Assembly: GCA_900469625.1 (NCBI GenBank)
Contig: UBXV01000007.1
Span: forward strand, 1-64,000
Length of the DNA stretch: 64,000 nt
Source of the DNA: Hyphomicrobiales bacterium
GTDB taxonomy: Bacteria > Pseudomonadota > Alphaproteobacteria > Rhizobiales > Rhizobiaceae
Direction of reading: 5' to 3'
Part shown: piece after piece, positions 17,110 to 25,891 of the stretch
Numbering within the stretch: the first letter of the stretch is position 1
Layout: each line of letters opens with the position of its first letter
The notes under the pieces: generated by a model
What the model saw: the letters and a program-made list of their open reading frames with translations, nothing else
Databases searched by the model: none
What the model was told of the DNA's origin: nothing
Position numbers and translations under genes: made by a program

Positions 17110-17676
17110 ATGCGCAATACACTCTCTCAACCCGCATGGGTCGAAAACACGCTCCGGCTCGACCCGAAGCGTTTTCCTCAGCAGGCTAGCTACGTCCTGC
17201 GCGGCCACACAGGCAATGTAACGATCAGCTTGGACGAGCGTGGCGCGGTTCTGCGCAAGGTGCTACCATCAAGCGGCCTGCCGCTTTCGATCGCATTGCC
17301 GGCGCGGGCATTCAAAGGGGTCGCGGCACGCGCGATCGACCACGGCGACGGAGACGTTACAGTGACGCTTGAACTTCATCATGACGATCCGGACCTTTGC
17401 GTACCGCTGCTCGTCGCCCACGATCTTTCCGATATCGCCGCCGATTGGCGCGCCTGGGCCGAAGCCTATCGCATTCCGATGCTGATGGTCGAAGCCGATG
17501 GCGTCGCCCGCGCGCTCGAAGAGCATCTGGGCGACGTGCGCACCGCACCGATCAAGCCGCGACGCCGTCACTCCTTCTTCGCCGACCGCCGGCCGCGTTT
17601 CCTGGTGCGTCGCTCCACCGGCCGACTTGGCGTCGCCATGAAGATCGACGGACGCGAAATCATCGCCCGAAGCTAG
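17110..17676 (+). CDS. DUF6101 family protein
   Basis: A 188-residue cytosolic protein of unknown function found in Hyphomicrobiales. The ATG at 17110 (MRNTLSQPAWVEN) follows AAGGGCG; the same frame extends upstream without any sensible start. Visible features are a beta-rich N-terminal half (QASYVLRGHTGNVTISLDE) and a basic C-terminus (IKPRRRHSFFADRRPRFLVRR) ending in GREIIARS. It sits alone, followed by a strong intrinsic terminator. The DUF number is from memory. Confidence 0.75.
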   Translation: MRNTLSQPAWVENTLRLDPKRFPQQASYVLRGHTGNVTISLDERGAVLRKVLPSSGLPLSIALPARAFKGVAARAIDHGDGDVTVTLELHHDDPDLCVPLLVAHDLSDIAADWRAWAEAYRIPMLMVEADGVARALEEHLGDVRTAPIKPRRRHSFFADRRPRFLVRRSTGRLGVAMKIDGREIIARS

Positions 17677-17703
17677 GCCTGTCCGAATACCTCCAGTGCA
17701 AAA

Positions 17704-17736
17704 GCCGGTCGTTCCCTGCGACCGGTTTTTTGTTTT
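17704..17736 (+). terminator. Intrinsic terminator after DUF6101 gene
   Basis: Perfect 7-base stem CCGGTCG / CGACCGG with a seven-base loop, followed by TTTTTTGTTTT, 28 bases after the stop. Confidence 0.85.
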
Positions 17737-17854
17737 CGGCGCATCGCCGATTGGCAGCCATCAGAAATCGGAATGTTCCTTCGGAAACAGCCGCTTCGCC
17801 TTCTTCATGCCATATCCGGCTCCTAGCCAGGGTCACGAAAGAAGGAGATACCTG

Positions 17855-17959
17855 ATGCGCAAGTCGCTCGCCGCCACCATCAAGGCCATCGCTGGCATTT
17901 TCCGTGCGCGGACCGCTGCCAAGACGCGCAAGGCCGTGGCCGAAGTCAGCTGGGCCTGA
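17855..17959 (+). CDS. Small basic protein, 34 residues
   Basis: A very short gene with strong support from its signals: GAAGGAG sits six bases before the ATG, and the open frame ends in TGA followed about 70 bases later by an intrinsic terminator. The stretch is flanked by the upstream terminator at 17704-17736, so it forms its own transcription unit. The peptide starts MRKSLAATIKAIAGIFRA and carries nine Arg/Lys residues and an amphipathic helix, ending in EVSWA. I do not recognise it. It could act at the membrane or bind nucleic acid, but that is speculation. Confidence 0.6.
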   Translation: MRKSLAATIKAIAGIFRARTAAKTRKAVAEVSWA

Positions 17960-18025
17960 ACATCCCGCACGCTCGACCTTTCGACGGAAACCACGACCAC
18001 CCTCGTCCATCCGCCTGAACTGCCG

Positions 18026-18051
18026 ATCCTCCGTCAACACGGAGGATTTTT
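18026..18051 (+). terminator. Intrinsic terminator of the small-protein unit, overlapping the ubiA end
   Basis: Perfect 9-base stem ATCCTCCGT / ACGGAGGAT, four-base loop, then TTTTT on the plus strand. It abuts the ubiA stop on the other strand. Confidence 0.75.
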
Positions 18052-19010
18052 CACATCAGGCGGACAAAAAGCGCCGCGACCAGCCCCGCAAAGATGATGA
18101 GCCCGACGACGCCGTTGAACTTGAACAATACAAGGCATTGGGCCGGATCGTGAATGTTCAGAACCAGGATCTGATAGGTGAGCAGCACGGCGGCGACCAG
18201 CAGCCCCGCATAGGCAAAGAGCCCCGCGCCGGCTGCGAGAAACGCAAGCAGCATCAAGACGACCGCCAGCCCGTAGAGCCCGATCAGCCATGGACGGGGA
18301 TTGTCGCCAAAGCGGCGCGCCGTCGAGCGGACGCCGATAAGTTCATCGTCCTCCCGGTCCTGATAGGCGTAGATCGTGTCGTAGCCGATCGTCCAGGCGA
18401 TGGCGGCGCCATAGAGCAGGACCGGCGCCAGCGAAAGTGCAGCGAACTCGGCCGACCAGCCCATGATCGCCCCCCAGGAAAAAGCAAGGCCAAGGAAGAA
18501 CTGCGGCCAGTCGGTGAAGCGCTTGGCAAAGGGATAGATCGCGACGAGCCCCAGCGACAGGATGCCGAGCAGAATGGTGAAGGCATTGAACTGCAGCAGG
18601 ATCACCAGCCCGGCGAGCGCCTGCAACACCATGAAGGCCTTTGCCTGAAAGCGTGAAACGCGACCGGATGGCAGGGGTCGCGAGCGTGTCCGCGCCACTT
18701 CCATGTCGATGTCGTGGTCGATGATGTCGTTGAACGTACAGCCGGCCCCGCGCATGGCGATGGCGCCGGCGATGAAGAGGAAGCTGTGGAAGACGAACCG
18801 CCCGGCCGAGAACTCTCCCGCCGCGGCCGCGGTGCCGGAGGCTAGCGCGACCGACCACAGGCATGGCCACATCAGCAGCTGCCAGCCGATCGGACGATCC
18901 CAGCGGGCAAGTTGCGCGTAGGGCCAGAGCGCGCGCGGCAGCACGCGATAGACCCAGTTGTTCGACGGCGCGTCGTGGACGCGCCCGGAATCGGCGGAAG
19001 ACGTGTTCAT
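18051..19010 (-). CDS. ubiA: 4-hydroxybenzoate polyprenyltransferase
   Basis: Inner-membrane prenyltransferase that attaches the polyprenyl tail to 4-hydroxybenzoate in ubiquinone synthesis; the tail comes from a polyprenyl diphosphate synthase such as the one at 39309-40328. The 319 residues show 8-9 membrane helices and both Asp-rich motifs: NDIIDHDIDMEVARTRSRPL at about 94-113 and YDTIYAYQDREDDELIGVRS near 215. The start ATG at 19010 (MNTSSADSG) gives the normal length with a short hydrophilic head. The family also includes chlorophyll and haem prenyltransferases, but RPLPSGRVS and the second motif fit UbiA. Confidence 0.93.
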   Translation of the reverse strand: MNTSSADSGRVHDAPSNNWVYRVLPRALWPYAQLARWDRPIGWQLLMWPCLWSVALASGTAAAAGEFSAGRFVFHSFLFIAGAIAMRGAGCTFNDIIDHDIDMEVARTRSRPLPSGRVSRFQAKAFMVLQALAGLVILLQFNAFTILLGILSLGLVAIYPFAKRFTDWPQFFLGLAFSWGAIMGWSAEFAALSLAPVLLYGAAIAWTIGYDTIYAYQDREDDELIGVRSTARRFGDNPRPWLIGLYGLAVVLMLLAFLAAGAGLFAYAGLLVAAVLLTYQILVLNIHDPAQCLVLFKFNGVVGLIIFAGLVAALFVRLM

Positions 19011-19084
19011 GCCCCTGTTTGACGCTCCACGCCGGGACGGTCAAGCGGCTCGATGCCGCACCGTCCCGACGCCGGACGCATCAT

Positions 19085-19891
19085 TCAGTGAAGCGTGAAG
19101 TCGAAACGGTAGGTGGCAGAAACGCCGACGAGGAACTGGTTGCGGCTGCCGCGTTCGCGCACGAGGCTGGAATCGGCGGCAGACCCCATCAGCCTGCGGT
19201 ATTCGGCATAGGCTCCGGTCTCGAGTTTTTCCGTCGCCTGCCAGTTGATCGCAGCCCCGACGCCGGCGGAGTGAATGCCGCCATGCGGGCTATAGGGGCT
19301 GAGGCCGGAGGCGGCCGATTCCGCATCGTTGACACCGTAATAGGCGCCGAAATAGTCGCTGGTGGCGGCCGTCATCCGCGGACCGGCGGAAACGCGCACG
19401 TTGCTGCTGACGTCTGTAAAGGCATCGGCGGTCACGTCGGCGACGACGCCGTGATGGCTGCGGATACCCTGGCGGACTTCCGCGCGCACGCGCAGCCAGT
19501 CGGCCGGATAGACTTCGGCGAAGCCACCCAGCTCCCCACCGAACTTGACCGGGGCAAGCCCGTTCAGATCGCTGGAAGTGCCAGAATCCCGTTCGAAGAT
19601 GAGCTTGCCGACGACGCCGGCACGAAAGCCGCCCTGGTCGAGCAGCGCATAGGACATGTTGTCGTTGCGCGAGGAGAAGCGAACGGTGCTTCCGGCCTTG
19701 CCGAGCGAGACGAGAGGCGCCGCCTGAAACATGCGCTTGGACGCACCTTCGTATTTCGGGCCGAGAAAGCCGGTGGCGCCGACCTTCAGATACCAGTCGC
19801 CGGACCAGAAGTACGGGCCGTCAGCGGCCGCGGCACTGCCTGCGGACAACAAAAGAGTTCCAGAAAGGAGGAGAAGAGAACGGATACGCAA
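19085..19891 (-). CDS. MipA/OmpV family outer-membrane protein
   Basis: Outer-membrane beta-barrel protein of 268 residues. A signal peptide (LLLLSGTLLLSAGSAAAA, cleavage about residue 22) leads into alternating strands; typical stretches are VGATGFLGPKYEGASK at about 38 and a final strand SATYRFDFTLH ending in an aromatic/hydrophobic residue as barrel proteins do. Family members include MipA, a scaffold for murein enzymes, and OmpV-like porins; which applies here cannot be told. AGGAGGAG precedes the ATG. It is a single gene. Confidence 0.88.
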   Translation of the reverse strand: MRIRSLLLLSGTLLLSAGSAAAADGPYFWSGDWYLKVGATGFLGPKYEGASKRMFQAAPLVSLGKAGSTVRFSSRNDNMSYALLDQGGFRAGVVGKLIFERDSGTSSDLNGLAPVKFGGELGGFAEVYPADWLRVRAEVRQGIRSHHGVVADVTADAFTDVSSNVRVSAGPRMTAATSDYFGAYYGVNDAESAASGLSPYSPHGGIHSAGVGAAINWQATEKLETGAYAEYRRLMGSAADSSLVRERGSRNQFLVGVSATYRFDFTLH

Positions 19892-20054
19892 GGAACAACT
19901 CCGGAAAAATCATTCGCCGGGGCGAAGTTTGAACCGTGTCCCGGCACTGGACATTGGCGCGATTTCAAGGACACGAGGGCGACTTATTGCCCTTTGATCC
20001 TACGATTCCGTTAACCAGGTCAATTCAGCTCCCGTTTGCCATGCAGCCGATACG

Positions 20055-20870
20055 TCACCGATCCTGGTACATTTTCAGATAGTGGCTCGGGGCGCTGCCG
20101 AGCATGCGCCGAAACATCGTGGTGAAGGCCGCAACGTTCTCATAGCCGGCATCGAGCGCGACGTTGGTGATCGGCTCGCCGTCGGCAAGGCGCGGCAGCG
20201 ATGCAAAGATACAGGCCTGCTGGCGCCAGGTGACGAAGCTGACGCCCGTCTCATTGCGGAACAGCCGCGTAAACGTGCGCCGGCTGAGCCCCAGGCGGCT
20301 CGCCCACTGGTCGATGCTGGCCGACGCCGAGGGTGCTTCGAGAAACTGCCGGCAGAGCAGCGCCAGTTTCTGCTCGCGCGGGAAAGGCAGGCCGAGCGGG
20401 CGCTCATGCAGAAGCCCGATCTCCTCGAGGAGCAGGTCCATGATCAGTTGTTCTCGACGCTCCGACATCGTTTCGCTGTCGACGCTGACCAATGCGTCGA
20501 CGAGGCTGCCGGCAAGCGGTGTGATCTCCATGACCATCGGCCGCTCGGCGCGCAACAGGGACGGCGCGAAATAGATCGAGTGCATGCGCACGTCGCTGAT
20601 CATTTCTGTGGAATGCTCGACGCCGGCCGGGATGAGAAGCGCGTGGCCCGGCGGCACGAGCCAGCGCCCGTGGGCGGTGCGCACGAGGACGACGCCCTGG
20701 CGCGCCCACCACAACTGCGTGCGGGTGTGACTGTGCAACGGAACGGTCAGACCCGCGCGGTAGTCGCGGCCAAGCGCGAGCACTGCGGAGTTCCCGGTCT
20801 CGATCCAGTCCAGGTTCCTGAAGTGGTCGGCGTCGGGCAATTCAGGCAAGGTGACGCGATAGATCGGCAT
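20055..20870 (-). CDS. AraC-family transcriptional regulator
   Basis: A 271-residue activator/repressor with an N-terminal cupin sensor (about 20-110; LTVPLHSHTRTQLWWARQG, VPPGHALLIPAGVEHSTEM) and a C-terminal AraC double HTH (about 170-265; WASRLGLSRRTFTRLFRNET and NVALDAGYENVAAFTTMFRR). The ATG at 20870 (MPIYRVTLP) is chosen over an ATG 11 codons upstream because the latter has no ribosome site. It is divergent from the MFS exporter gene, 108 bases apart, and probably controls it. Confidence 0.9.
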   Translation of the reverse strand: MPIYRVTLPELPDADHFRNLDWIETGNSAVLALGRDYRAGLTVPLHSHTRTQLWWARQGVVLVRTAHGRWLVPPGHALLIPAGVEHSTEMISDVRMHSIYFAPSLLRAERPMVMEITPLAGSLVDALVSVDSETMSERREQLIMDLLLEEIGLLHERPLGLPFPREQKLALLCRQFLEAPSASASIDQWASRLGLSRRTFTRLFRNETGVSFVTWRQQACIFASLPRLADGEPITNVALDAGYENVAAFTTMFRRMLGSAPSHYLKMYQDR

Positions 20871-20978
20871 TGGCCCACTCTCGAAAGAAGTCGACCACAT
20901 CACAAAAGCAGGCCACGAGCAAGATCAGTAGAGATATCCCACGCCGCACACAACCATCGAGACGGCAGGGACAAATCC

Positions 20979-22178
20979 ATGGCAACGGTTACATCGAGCG
21001 GGGGCATCACCCCTGAAAAGACGGCATTCTCCGTCATCCTGGCAGTCAGCTTCTGCCACATGCTGAACGACATCATGCAGTCGTTGCTGACCGCGCTCTA
21101 TCCCCTGCTCAAGGCGAATTATTCGCTCGATTTCGTGCAGATCGGGCTTTTGACATTCACGTTCCAGCTGACGGCCTCGATGCTGCAGCCGGCCGTCGGC
21201 ATCATCACCGATCGCTGGGCGCTGCCGTATTCGCTGCCGGTTGCGATGCTGTCGACCTGCTCGGGCCTGATCCTGCTCGCCAACGCCCATGACTTCACGA
21301 TGCTGCTTCTGGCGGCAAGCCTGATCGGTGTCGGCTCGGCGATCTTCCACCCGGAGTCCTCGCGCATCGCCCGTCTCGCTTCGGGAGGGCGGCATGGCCT
21401 GGCGCAGTCGCTGTTTCAGGTTGGCGGCAACGCCGGCAGCGCCATGGGGCCGCTGCTTGCCGCCTTCATCGTCATCCCCTTCGGTCAGGGCAGCCTCAGC
21501 TGGTTCTCGATCGTGGCGATCATCGGCTTCTTCGTGCTCTCCTGGGTCAGCACATGGTATGTGCGCCACCGCCGCTCGTCGATGATGAAGCCGGCTCCGA
21601 GCCGTGCGCTGCCGCTGCCGAAGAACCGCGTGGTCTGGGCTGTCGCCGTGCTGGTGCTTCTGACCGCCACCAAGAACGTCTACATGGCGAGCATCTCCAG
21701 CTACTTCACCTTCTTCGTCATCGAGAAGTTCAGCGTTTCCGTGCAGGAGGCGCAGCTGATGCTGTTCCTGTTCCTGGGCGCTGCCGCCGCCGGCACGTTC
21801 CTCGGCGGGCCGATCGGCGACCGCTACGGTGCGCGCTTCGTCATCTGGTTCTCAATCCTCGGCGTCATTCCCTTTGCGCTGATGCTGCCTTATGCGAACC
21901 TCTTCTGGACCGGCGTGCTGTCGATCATCATCGGCTTCATCTTCTCCTCGGCATTTTCGGCGATCGTCGTTTTCGCGCAGGAACTGGTGCCGGGCCGCGT
22001 CGGACTGATCGCCGGTGTCTTCTTCGGCTTCGCCTTCGGGTTCGGCGGCATGGGGGCAGCGCTCCTCGGCATCTTCGCCGACCGGCAGGGCATCGAGTTC
22101 GTCTACACCGTCTGCTCCTATCTGCCGCTGCTCGGCATTCTGACGATCCTGCTGCCGAAGATGCCGGCGCGGCACTAG
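20979..22178 (+). CDS. MFS exporter, fosmidomycin-resistance (Fsr) type
   Basis: Inner-membrane drug/proton antiporter of 399 residues with 12 predicted helices. The family fingerprint FHPESSRIARLASGGRHG, followed by AQSLFQVGGNAGSAMGPLL, at about residues 125-160 is nearly that of E. coli Fsr. The start is ATG 20979 (MATVTSSGG); the long frame upstream runs antisense through the araC gene and is not coding. A hairpin terminator follows. The natural substrate is unknown; fosmidomycin resistance is a property of the E. coli relative. Confidence 0.88.
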   Translation: MATVTSSGGITPEKTAFSVILAVSFCHMLNDIMQSLLTALYPLLKANYSLDFVQIGLLTFTFQLTASMLQPAVGIITDRWALPYSLPVAMLSTCSGLILLANAHDFTMLLLAASLIGVGSAIFHPESSRIARLASGGRHGLAQSLFQVGGNAGSAMGPLLAAFIVIPFGQGSLSWFSIVAIIGFFVLSWVSTWYVRHRRSSMMKPAPSRALPLPKNRVVWAVAVLVLLTATKNVYMASISSYFTFFVIEKFSVSVQEAQLMLFLFLGAAAAGTFLGGPIGDRYGARFVIWFSILGVIPFALMLPYANLFWTGVLSIIIGFIFSSAFSAIVVFAQELVPGRVGLIAGVFFGFAFGFGGMGAALLGIFADRQGIEFVYTVCSYLPLLGILTILLPKMPARH

Positions 22179-22202
22179 CCAGCACTCCGCACCGGACCAT
22201 CG

Positions 22203-22236
22203 AACGGGCGCCGTCATGCGGCGCCCGTTGTGTTTC
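22203..22236 (+). terminator. Hairpin terminator after the MFS gene
   Basis: Perfect 11-base stem AACGGGCGCCG / CGGCGCCCGTT with a five-base loop, followed by the weak T-tract GTGTTT, about 25 bases after the stop. Confidence 0.65.
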
Positions 22237-22342
22237 CGGCAACAGCCTGCGTGAGGCCATGCTAATTCCCGCAGCCCTGCGTAATCATTCATCAATTTTT
22301 GCGCGCTACGGTCGCTGGATGGGGAATGGGCAGGGGTAGACA

Positions 22343-23383
22343 ATGCGAGGGCGAGCGGCGATTCCTGCCTTTTTGACGACGTTGCTGATGGCGACGGCGG
22401 GGCAAGCCGAGACGCTGAACCTGCTGATCTGGGAATCCTATATCGACCAGGCGATCCTCGATCGCTGGACGGCGATCACCGGCGTCGGAATCCATCAGGT
22501 CTACTACGACAGCGGCGATACCCGCGACGAGGTTCTGGCCGATCCGAACAGCATCGTCGACCTGGTGGTCACAGGCGAAAACGGCGCAGCAATCTTCGGG
22601 CGCAAGGGCGTGCTGGAGGCGGTCGACGAAAACAACGTTGCCTCGCTCAGGGACTATGACGAGAGCTGGCGCAAGCGCTGCTCCAACCATGGCCTCCCCT
22701 ATCTCTGGGGCACGATGGGCATCCTCTATCGGTCGGACAAGTTGCCCGACGCGCCGACATCCTGGCGCGACCTGATGCAGCCCGCACCGGCGCTCACCAA
22801 GCACATTGCCATGTATGACGACCACAACGAGGCTTTCGTCGCCCCGTTGATGCTGCTCGGCGAATCGATCAACACCAACGAGCAGGAAACGCTGAAGACC
22901 GCCTTCAACATGATGAAGCAGCAGGCACCGGCAGTCCTGACTTATGAGTATGTCATCAGCTCGATCCAGAACCAGGCGATCGGCAAGAACATCTATCTGG
23001 CGCTTGGCTACAGCGGCGACCAGCATGTCCTGAACGAGAAAGCCGGCACGCCCGGGACCTGGCGCTACGTGGTGCCGAAGGAAGGCACGCTCTCCTGGCT
23101 CGACTGCATGTCGGTTGTCGCCAAATCGCCGAACAAGGCCCGCGCGCTGGCCTTCCTCGACTATATCGGCTCGCCCGGAAGTGCTGCCGCCAATGCGATC
23201 GCGCTCAACATGCCGACGGCCAGCAAGGCCGCCTTCACGCAATTGCCCGATGCGATGCGTGCGGACGAGACGATCTATCCGTCGCCGGACATTCTGGCCA
23301 AGAGCCAGTACCAGCAGGAACTGTCAACGACGTCGGTGCTCCTGCGCCGGCGCATCATCAGCACATTGGCGAATTTCCAGTGA
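22343..23383 (+). CDS. PotD-like periplasmic binding protein coupled to a GGDEF-EAL receptor
   Basis: Periplasmic solute-binding protein of the spermidine/putrescine (PotD) class, 346 residues. It has a signal peptide (AIPAFLTTLLMATAGQA, cleavage about residue 22) and the family openings LNLLIWESYIDQAILDRW and YYDSGDTRDEVLADP. No ABC permease or ATPase gene is adjacent. Instead the next gene starts at a GTG that overlaps the stop (GTGA), and encodes a membrane GGDEF-EAL protein with a periplasmic sensor. The same arrangement is known for NspS-MbaA of Vibrio cholerae, where the binding protein reports polyamines to the c-di-GMP enzyme. A signalling role, not transport, is therefore inferred. 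The ligand is unproven. Confidence 0.85.
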   Translation: MRGRAAIPAFLTTLLMATAGQAETLNLLIWESYIDQAILDRWTAITGVGIHQVYYDSGDTRDEVLADPNSIVDLVVTGENGAAIFGRKGVLEAVDENNVASLRDYDESWRKRCSNHGLPYLWGTMGILYRSDKLPDAPTSWRDLMQPAPALTKHIAMYDDHNEAFVAPLMLLGESINTNEQETLKTAFNMMKQQAPAVLTYEYVISSIQNQAIGKNIYLALGYSGDQHVLNEKAGTPGTWRYVVPKEGTLSWLDCMSVVAKSPNKARALAFLDYIGSPGSAAANAIALNMPTASKAAFTQLPDAMRADETIYPSPDILAKSQYQQELSTTSVLLRRRIISTLANFQ

Positions 23384-25743
23384 CCCTCGGCAAGCGCGCA
23401 CTCATCCTGATCTTCCCCGTGGTGCTGGCCGGCTATCTGCTGGCGGCGATCTCGGTCCATGTCACCCAGAGCCGCTCCATCCGGGCACTCGAACACGCCA
23501 AACTGTCGCAGCGGCTGGAACACGCAGCCGCCGTGTTCCAGAATGAAATCGGCCGCAGCAAGGGCTTCCTCAATGCGCTCCTGAACAGCAACTCGCTGCG
23601 CCAGTACATCTCGGAAACCGACAAGAACTATCGCGCCAACGCGCTCGGCGTGCGACTGCAGGAAAGCGTCAAGTCGCTTTCCGACGATCCGATGGGCTAC
23701 GTGTCGCTGGCGATCCTGACATCGGACCTGCAATCGGAATACTACTTCGAAAACAGCTGGGATCCCTTCGCCGAGATCGACGAGGCGCAGCTCAACCTAG
23801 CGCGACGGCTGGTGCGCGAGGACAAGCTCGCCGACTGGACCTACATATATGACGCCGGACACAAGGCGCGGATCGTCTACTCCTACTTCCTCGATCCCGT
23901 GACCTTCACCCGGCCGCTGCCGAGCAAGAAGTCGAGCGCGCTCCTGGTCCAGGTGGCGATCCAGCCGGATCGTTTCCTCGACATGCAGCAGACGCTCAAG
24001 CAGGAATACGGTGCCGACGTCGTGCTTCAACCGTGGCCGCTGGCGGTCACCGACGACCTCTCGGCAAGCGTGCATCTCGGACCGTCGCTCTATGCGACGC
24101 TGACGGTTTCGGACAATCATTTCGACCTGCTGATGGCACAGCAGAAAATGCTGCTGGCGCTTGGCGCCGTGGCGATGAGCCTGTTTTCGATCTGGCTGAT
24201 CATCGTTCTCATCCGGCGTTTCATCACCGACCCGATCGCCACGCTCGATGCCAACGTCATGGCCGTCATGGTCGGCGCCCATGACGAAATCCGCAACATG
24301 GACGAGAAGGGTGAGATCGGCCGGCTGACGGAAAACATCAGGGAGCTGCACCGTCAATCGGGGCAGTCGCTCAAGCTGGTGCAGCGCAGTTCCTGGACCG
24401 ACACGCTGACCGGCATCAGCAATCGCGGCCATTTCAATGCCGTGGCCGCCGGCATCGTGCGCGAGGCCATCGTCTCCGACGAAAAATGCAGCCTGCTGTT
24501 CATCGACATCGACAACTTCAAGTTCGTCAACGACAAACACGGCCATGAGATCGGCGACGAGCTCCTGAAAACCCTGGCGATGCGGATCGCCGCGAATGTC
24601 GAGGCGATCACCGCGCGGCGCGGCCAGAAACCCGCGATCCTCGCGCGGCTCTCGGGCGACGAATTCGCAGTGCTGGTCCGCTCGCGACCGGGAGACGGAA
24701 CGGTACGGGAAGTGTCCGCCGCAATCCTCGCGCTGTTCGAGGACGGCTTCGACGTTGCCGGGAAGAGCTATCCGGTTACCGCCAGCATCGGCGCGGCGAT
24801 CTGCCCCGATGATGCGACCAACCTCGCCGAACTGATCTCGAACGCCGACGCGGCGATGTACCAGGCAAAGACCAGCGGCAAGAACCGCTCTTCCCGGTTC
24901 TCGCGCGCCTTGCACGACAAACGCACCCGCCTGCGCCAGATCCAGGACGAGCTGCGCTCGCTCGATCCGGACGAGCAGTTCCACCTGGTCTACATGCCGA
25001 TCGTCGATCCGGATGGCCGGGTGATGGGCTGCGAAGCACTGCTTCGCTGGTATTCGCCGGTGCTCGGGAACGTGACGCCCGACGAATTCGTGCCCATCGC
25101 CGAAAGCTCCGGCCTGTTCACCAAGATCGACTGGTGGGTGATCAACCAGGCGATGTCCGATTGCCACCAGCTGAAAGCTCTGTTCGGGCCCGACACGATC
25201 CTCGCCATCAACATTTCTTCGGCCGAACTGCATTCGAAGGCGATCGCGGACTATTTCTCCGATTGCCTGCACCGCCACGGGCTGCAGCCGCAGTCGATCG
25301 AGATCGAGCTGACAGAAACCTTCGCGGTCAAGTTCAGCGATCAGCTCCGCCGCAACATCGATGACCTGCGCAGCAAGGGCTTCCGCCTGTCGATCGACGA
25401 TTTCGGCGCGGGCTACACCTCGGTGCAGCAGATCATCGAATACACCGCCGACACGATCAAGCTCGACCGGGCGCTCGTGTCGAACCTGACGGCCTCGCAA
25501 TCGCTACCGGTCCTGAAGGCCCTGATCGCGCTTTGCCACGCCAAGGACGTGGCCGTAGTCGGAGAAGGCGTCGATACACCTGAGAAGCTCTCGATGCTGA
25601 CGGCTGCGGGCTGCGATCTCTTTCAGGGCTATCTCATCAGCAAGCCGCTGCCTCTCGAGGACCTCGGCATCTGGGCGCTGACGCGCACTGCCCGCTACGG
25701 CAATGCGCCCGACGATCGCCGGAGCCAGCAGGCAATCGCCTAG
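23380..25743 (+). CDS. Membrane GGDEF-EAL c-di-GMP enzyme (MbaA-like)
   Basis: A 787-residue inner-membrane receptor: helix at about 7-27, periplasmic sensor about 28-255, second helix about 256-280, HAMP about 275-330, GGDEF about 345-500, EAL about 520-770. The GGDEF site reads SGDEF (about 426) and there is no RxxD inhibitory site before it. The EAL site appears complete: CEALLRW, the Asn of NISSAEL, the Glu of ELTETF, SIDDFGAGYTS, the Lys of TIKLDRAL, GEGVDTPEKL and QGYLISKP. Phosphodiesterase activity is thus likely; cyclase activity is possible. Translation starts at a GTG overlapping the stop of the PotD-like gene, so the two are made together and probably form one sensor. Confidence 0.9.
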   Translation: MTLGKRALILIFPVVLAGYLLAAISVHVTQSRSIRALEHAKLSQRLEHAAAVFQNEIGRSKGFLNALLNSNSLRQYISETDKNYRANALGVRLQESVKSLSDDPMGYVSLAILTSDLQSEYYFENSWDPFAEIDEAQLNLARRLVREDKLADWTYIYDAGHKARIVYSYFLDPVTFTRPLPSKKSSALLVQVAIQPDRFLDMQQTLKQEYGADVVLQPWPLAVTDDLSASVHLGPSLYATLTVSDNHFDLLMAQQKMLLALGAVAMSLFSIWLIIVLIRRFITDPIATLDANVMAVMVGAHDEIRNMDEKGEIGRLTENIRELHRQSGQSLKLVQRSSWTDTLTGISNRGHFNAVAAGIVREAIVSDEKCSLLFIDIDNFKFVNDKHGHEIGDELLKTLAMRIAANVEAITARRGQKPAILARLSGDEFAVLVRSRPGDGTVREVSAAILALFEDGFDVAGKSYPVTASIGAAICPDDATNLAELISNADAAMYQAKTSGKNRSSRFSRALHDKRTRLRQIQDELRSLDPDEQFHLVYMPIVDPDGRVMGCEALLRWYSPVLGNVTPDEFVPIAESSGLFTKIDWWVINQAMSDCHQLKALFGPDTILAINISSAELHSKAIADYFSDCLHRHGLQPQSIEIELTETFAVKFSDQLRRNIDDLRSKGFRLSIDDFGAGYTSVQQIIEYTADTIKLDRALVSNLTASQSLPVLKALIALCHAKDVAVVGEGVDTPEKLSMLTAAGCDLFQGYLISKPLPLEDLGIWALTRTARYGNAPDDRRSQQAIA

Positions 25744-25891
25744 CTGCGCCTGACGCCTGCCGTCATGCGGGTTTCCCATGGAAGCTGCGCCGGATGACGG
25801 GAATCGTGCCTGCGCGCCCCCTGCCCTCTTGACCTGAAAGCCGCCTCGCCTTAACCGCAACGCAACAATTTCGGCATGTCGGGGGCAGGCA

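Noticed and set aside
20082-20978. N-terminal extension of the MFS exporter frame
   Set aside because: This part lies antisense to the araC gene; the Fsr-like protein begins at the ATG 20979.
23797-25500. 567-codon minus-strand frame
   Set aside because: Lies wholly opposite the GGDEF-EAL gene, whose motifs are clear; a GC-driven shadow.
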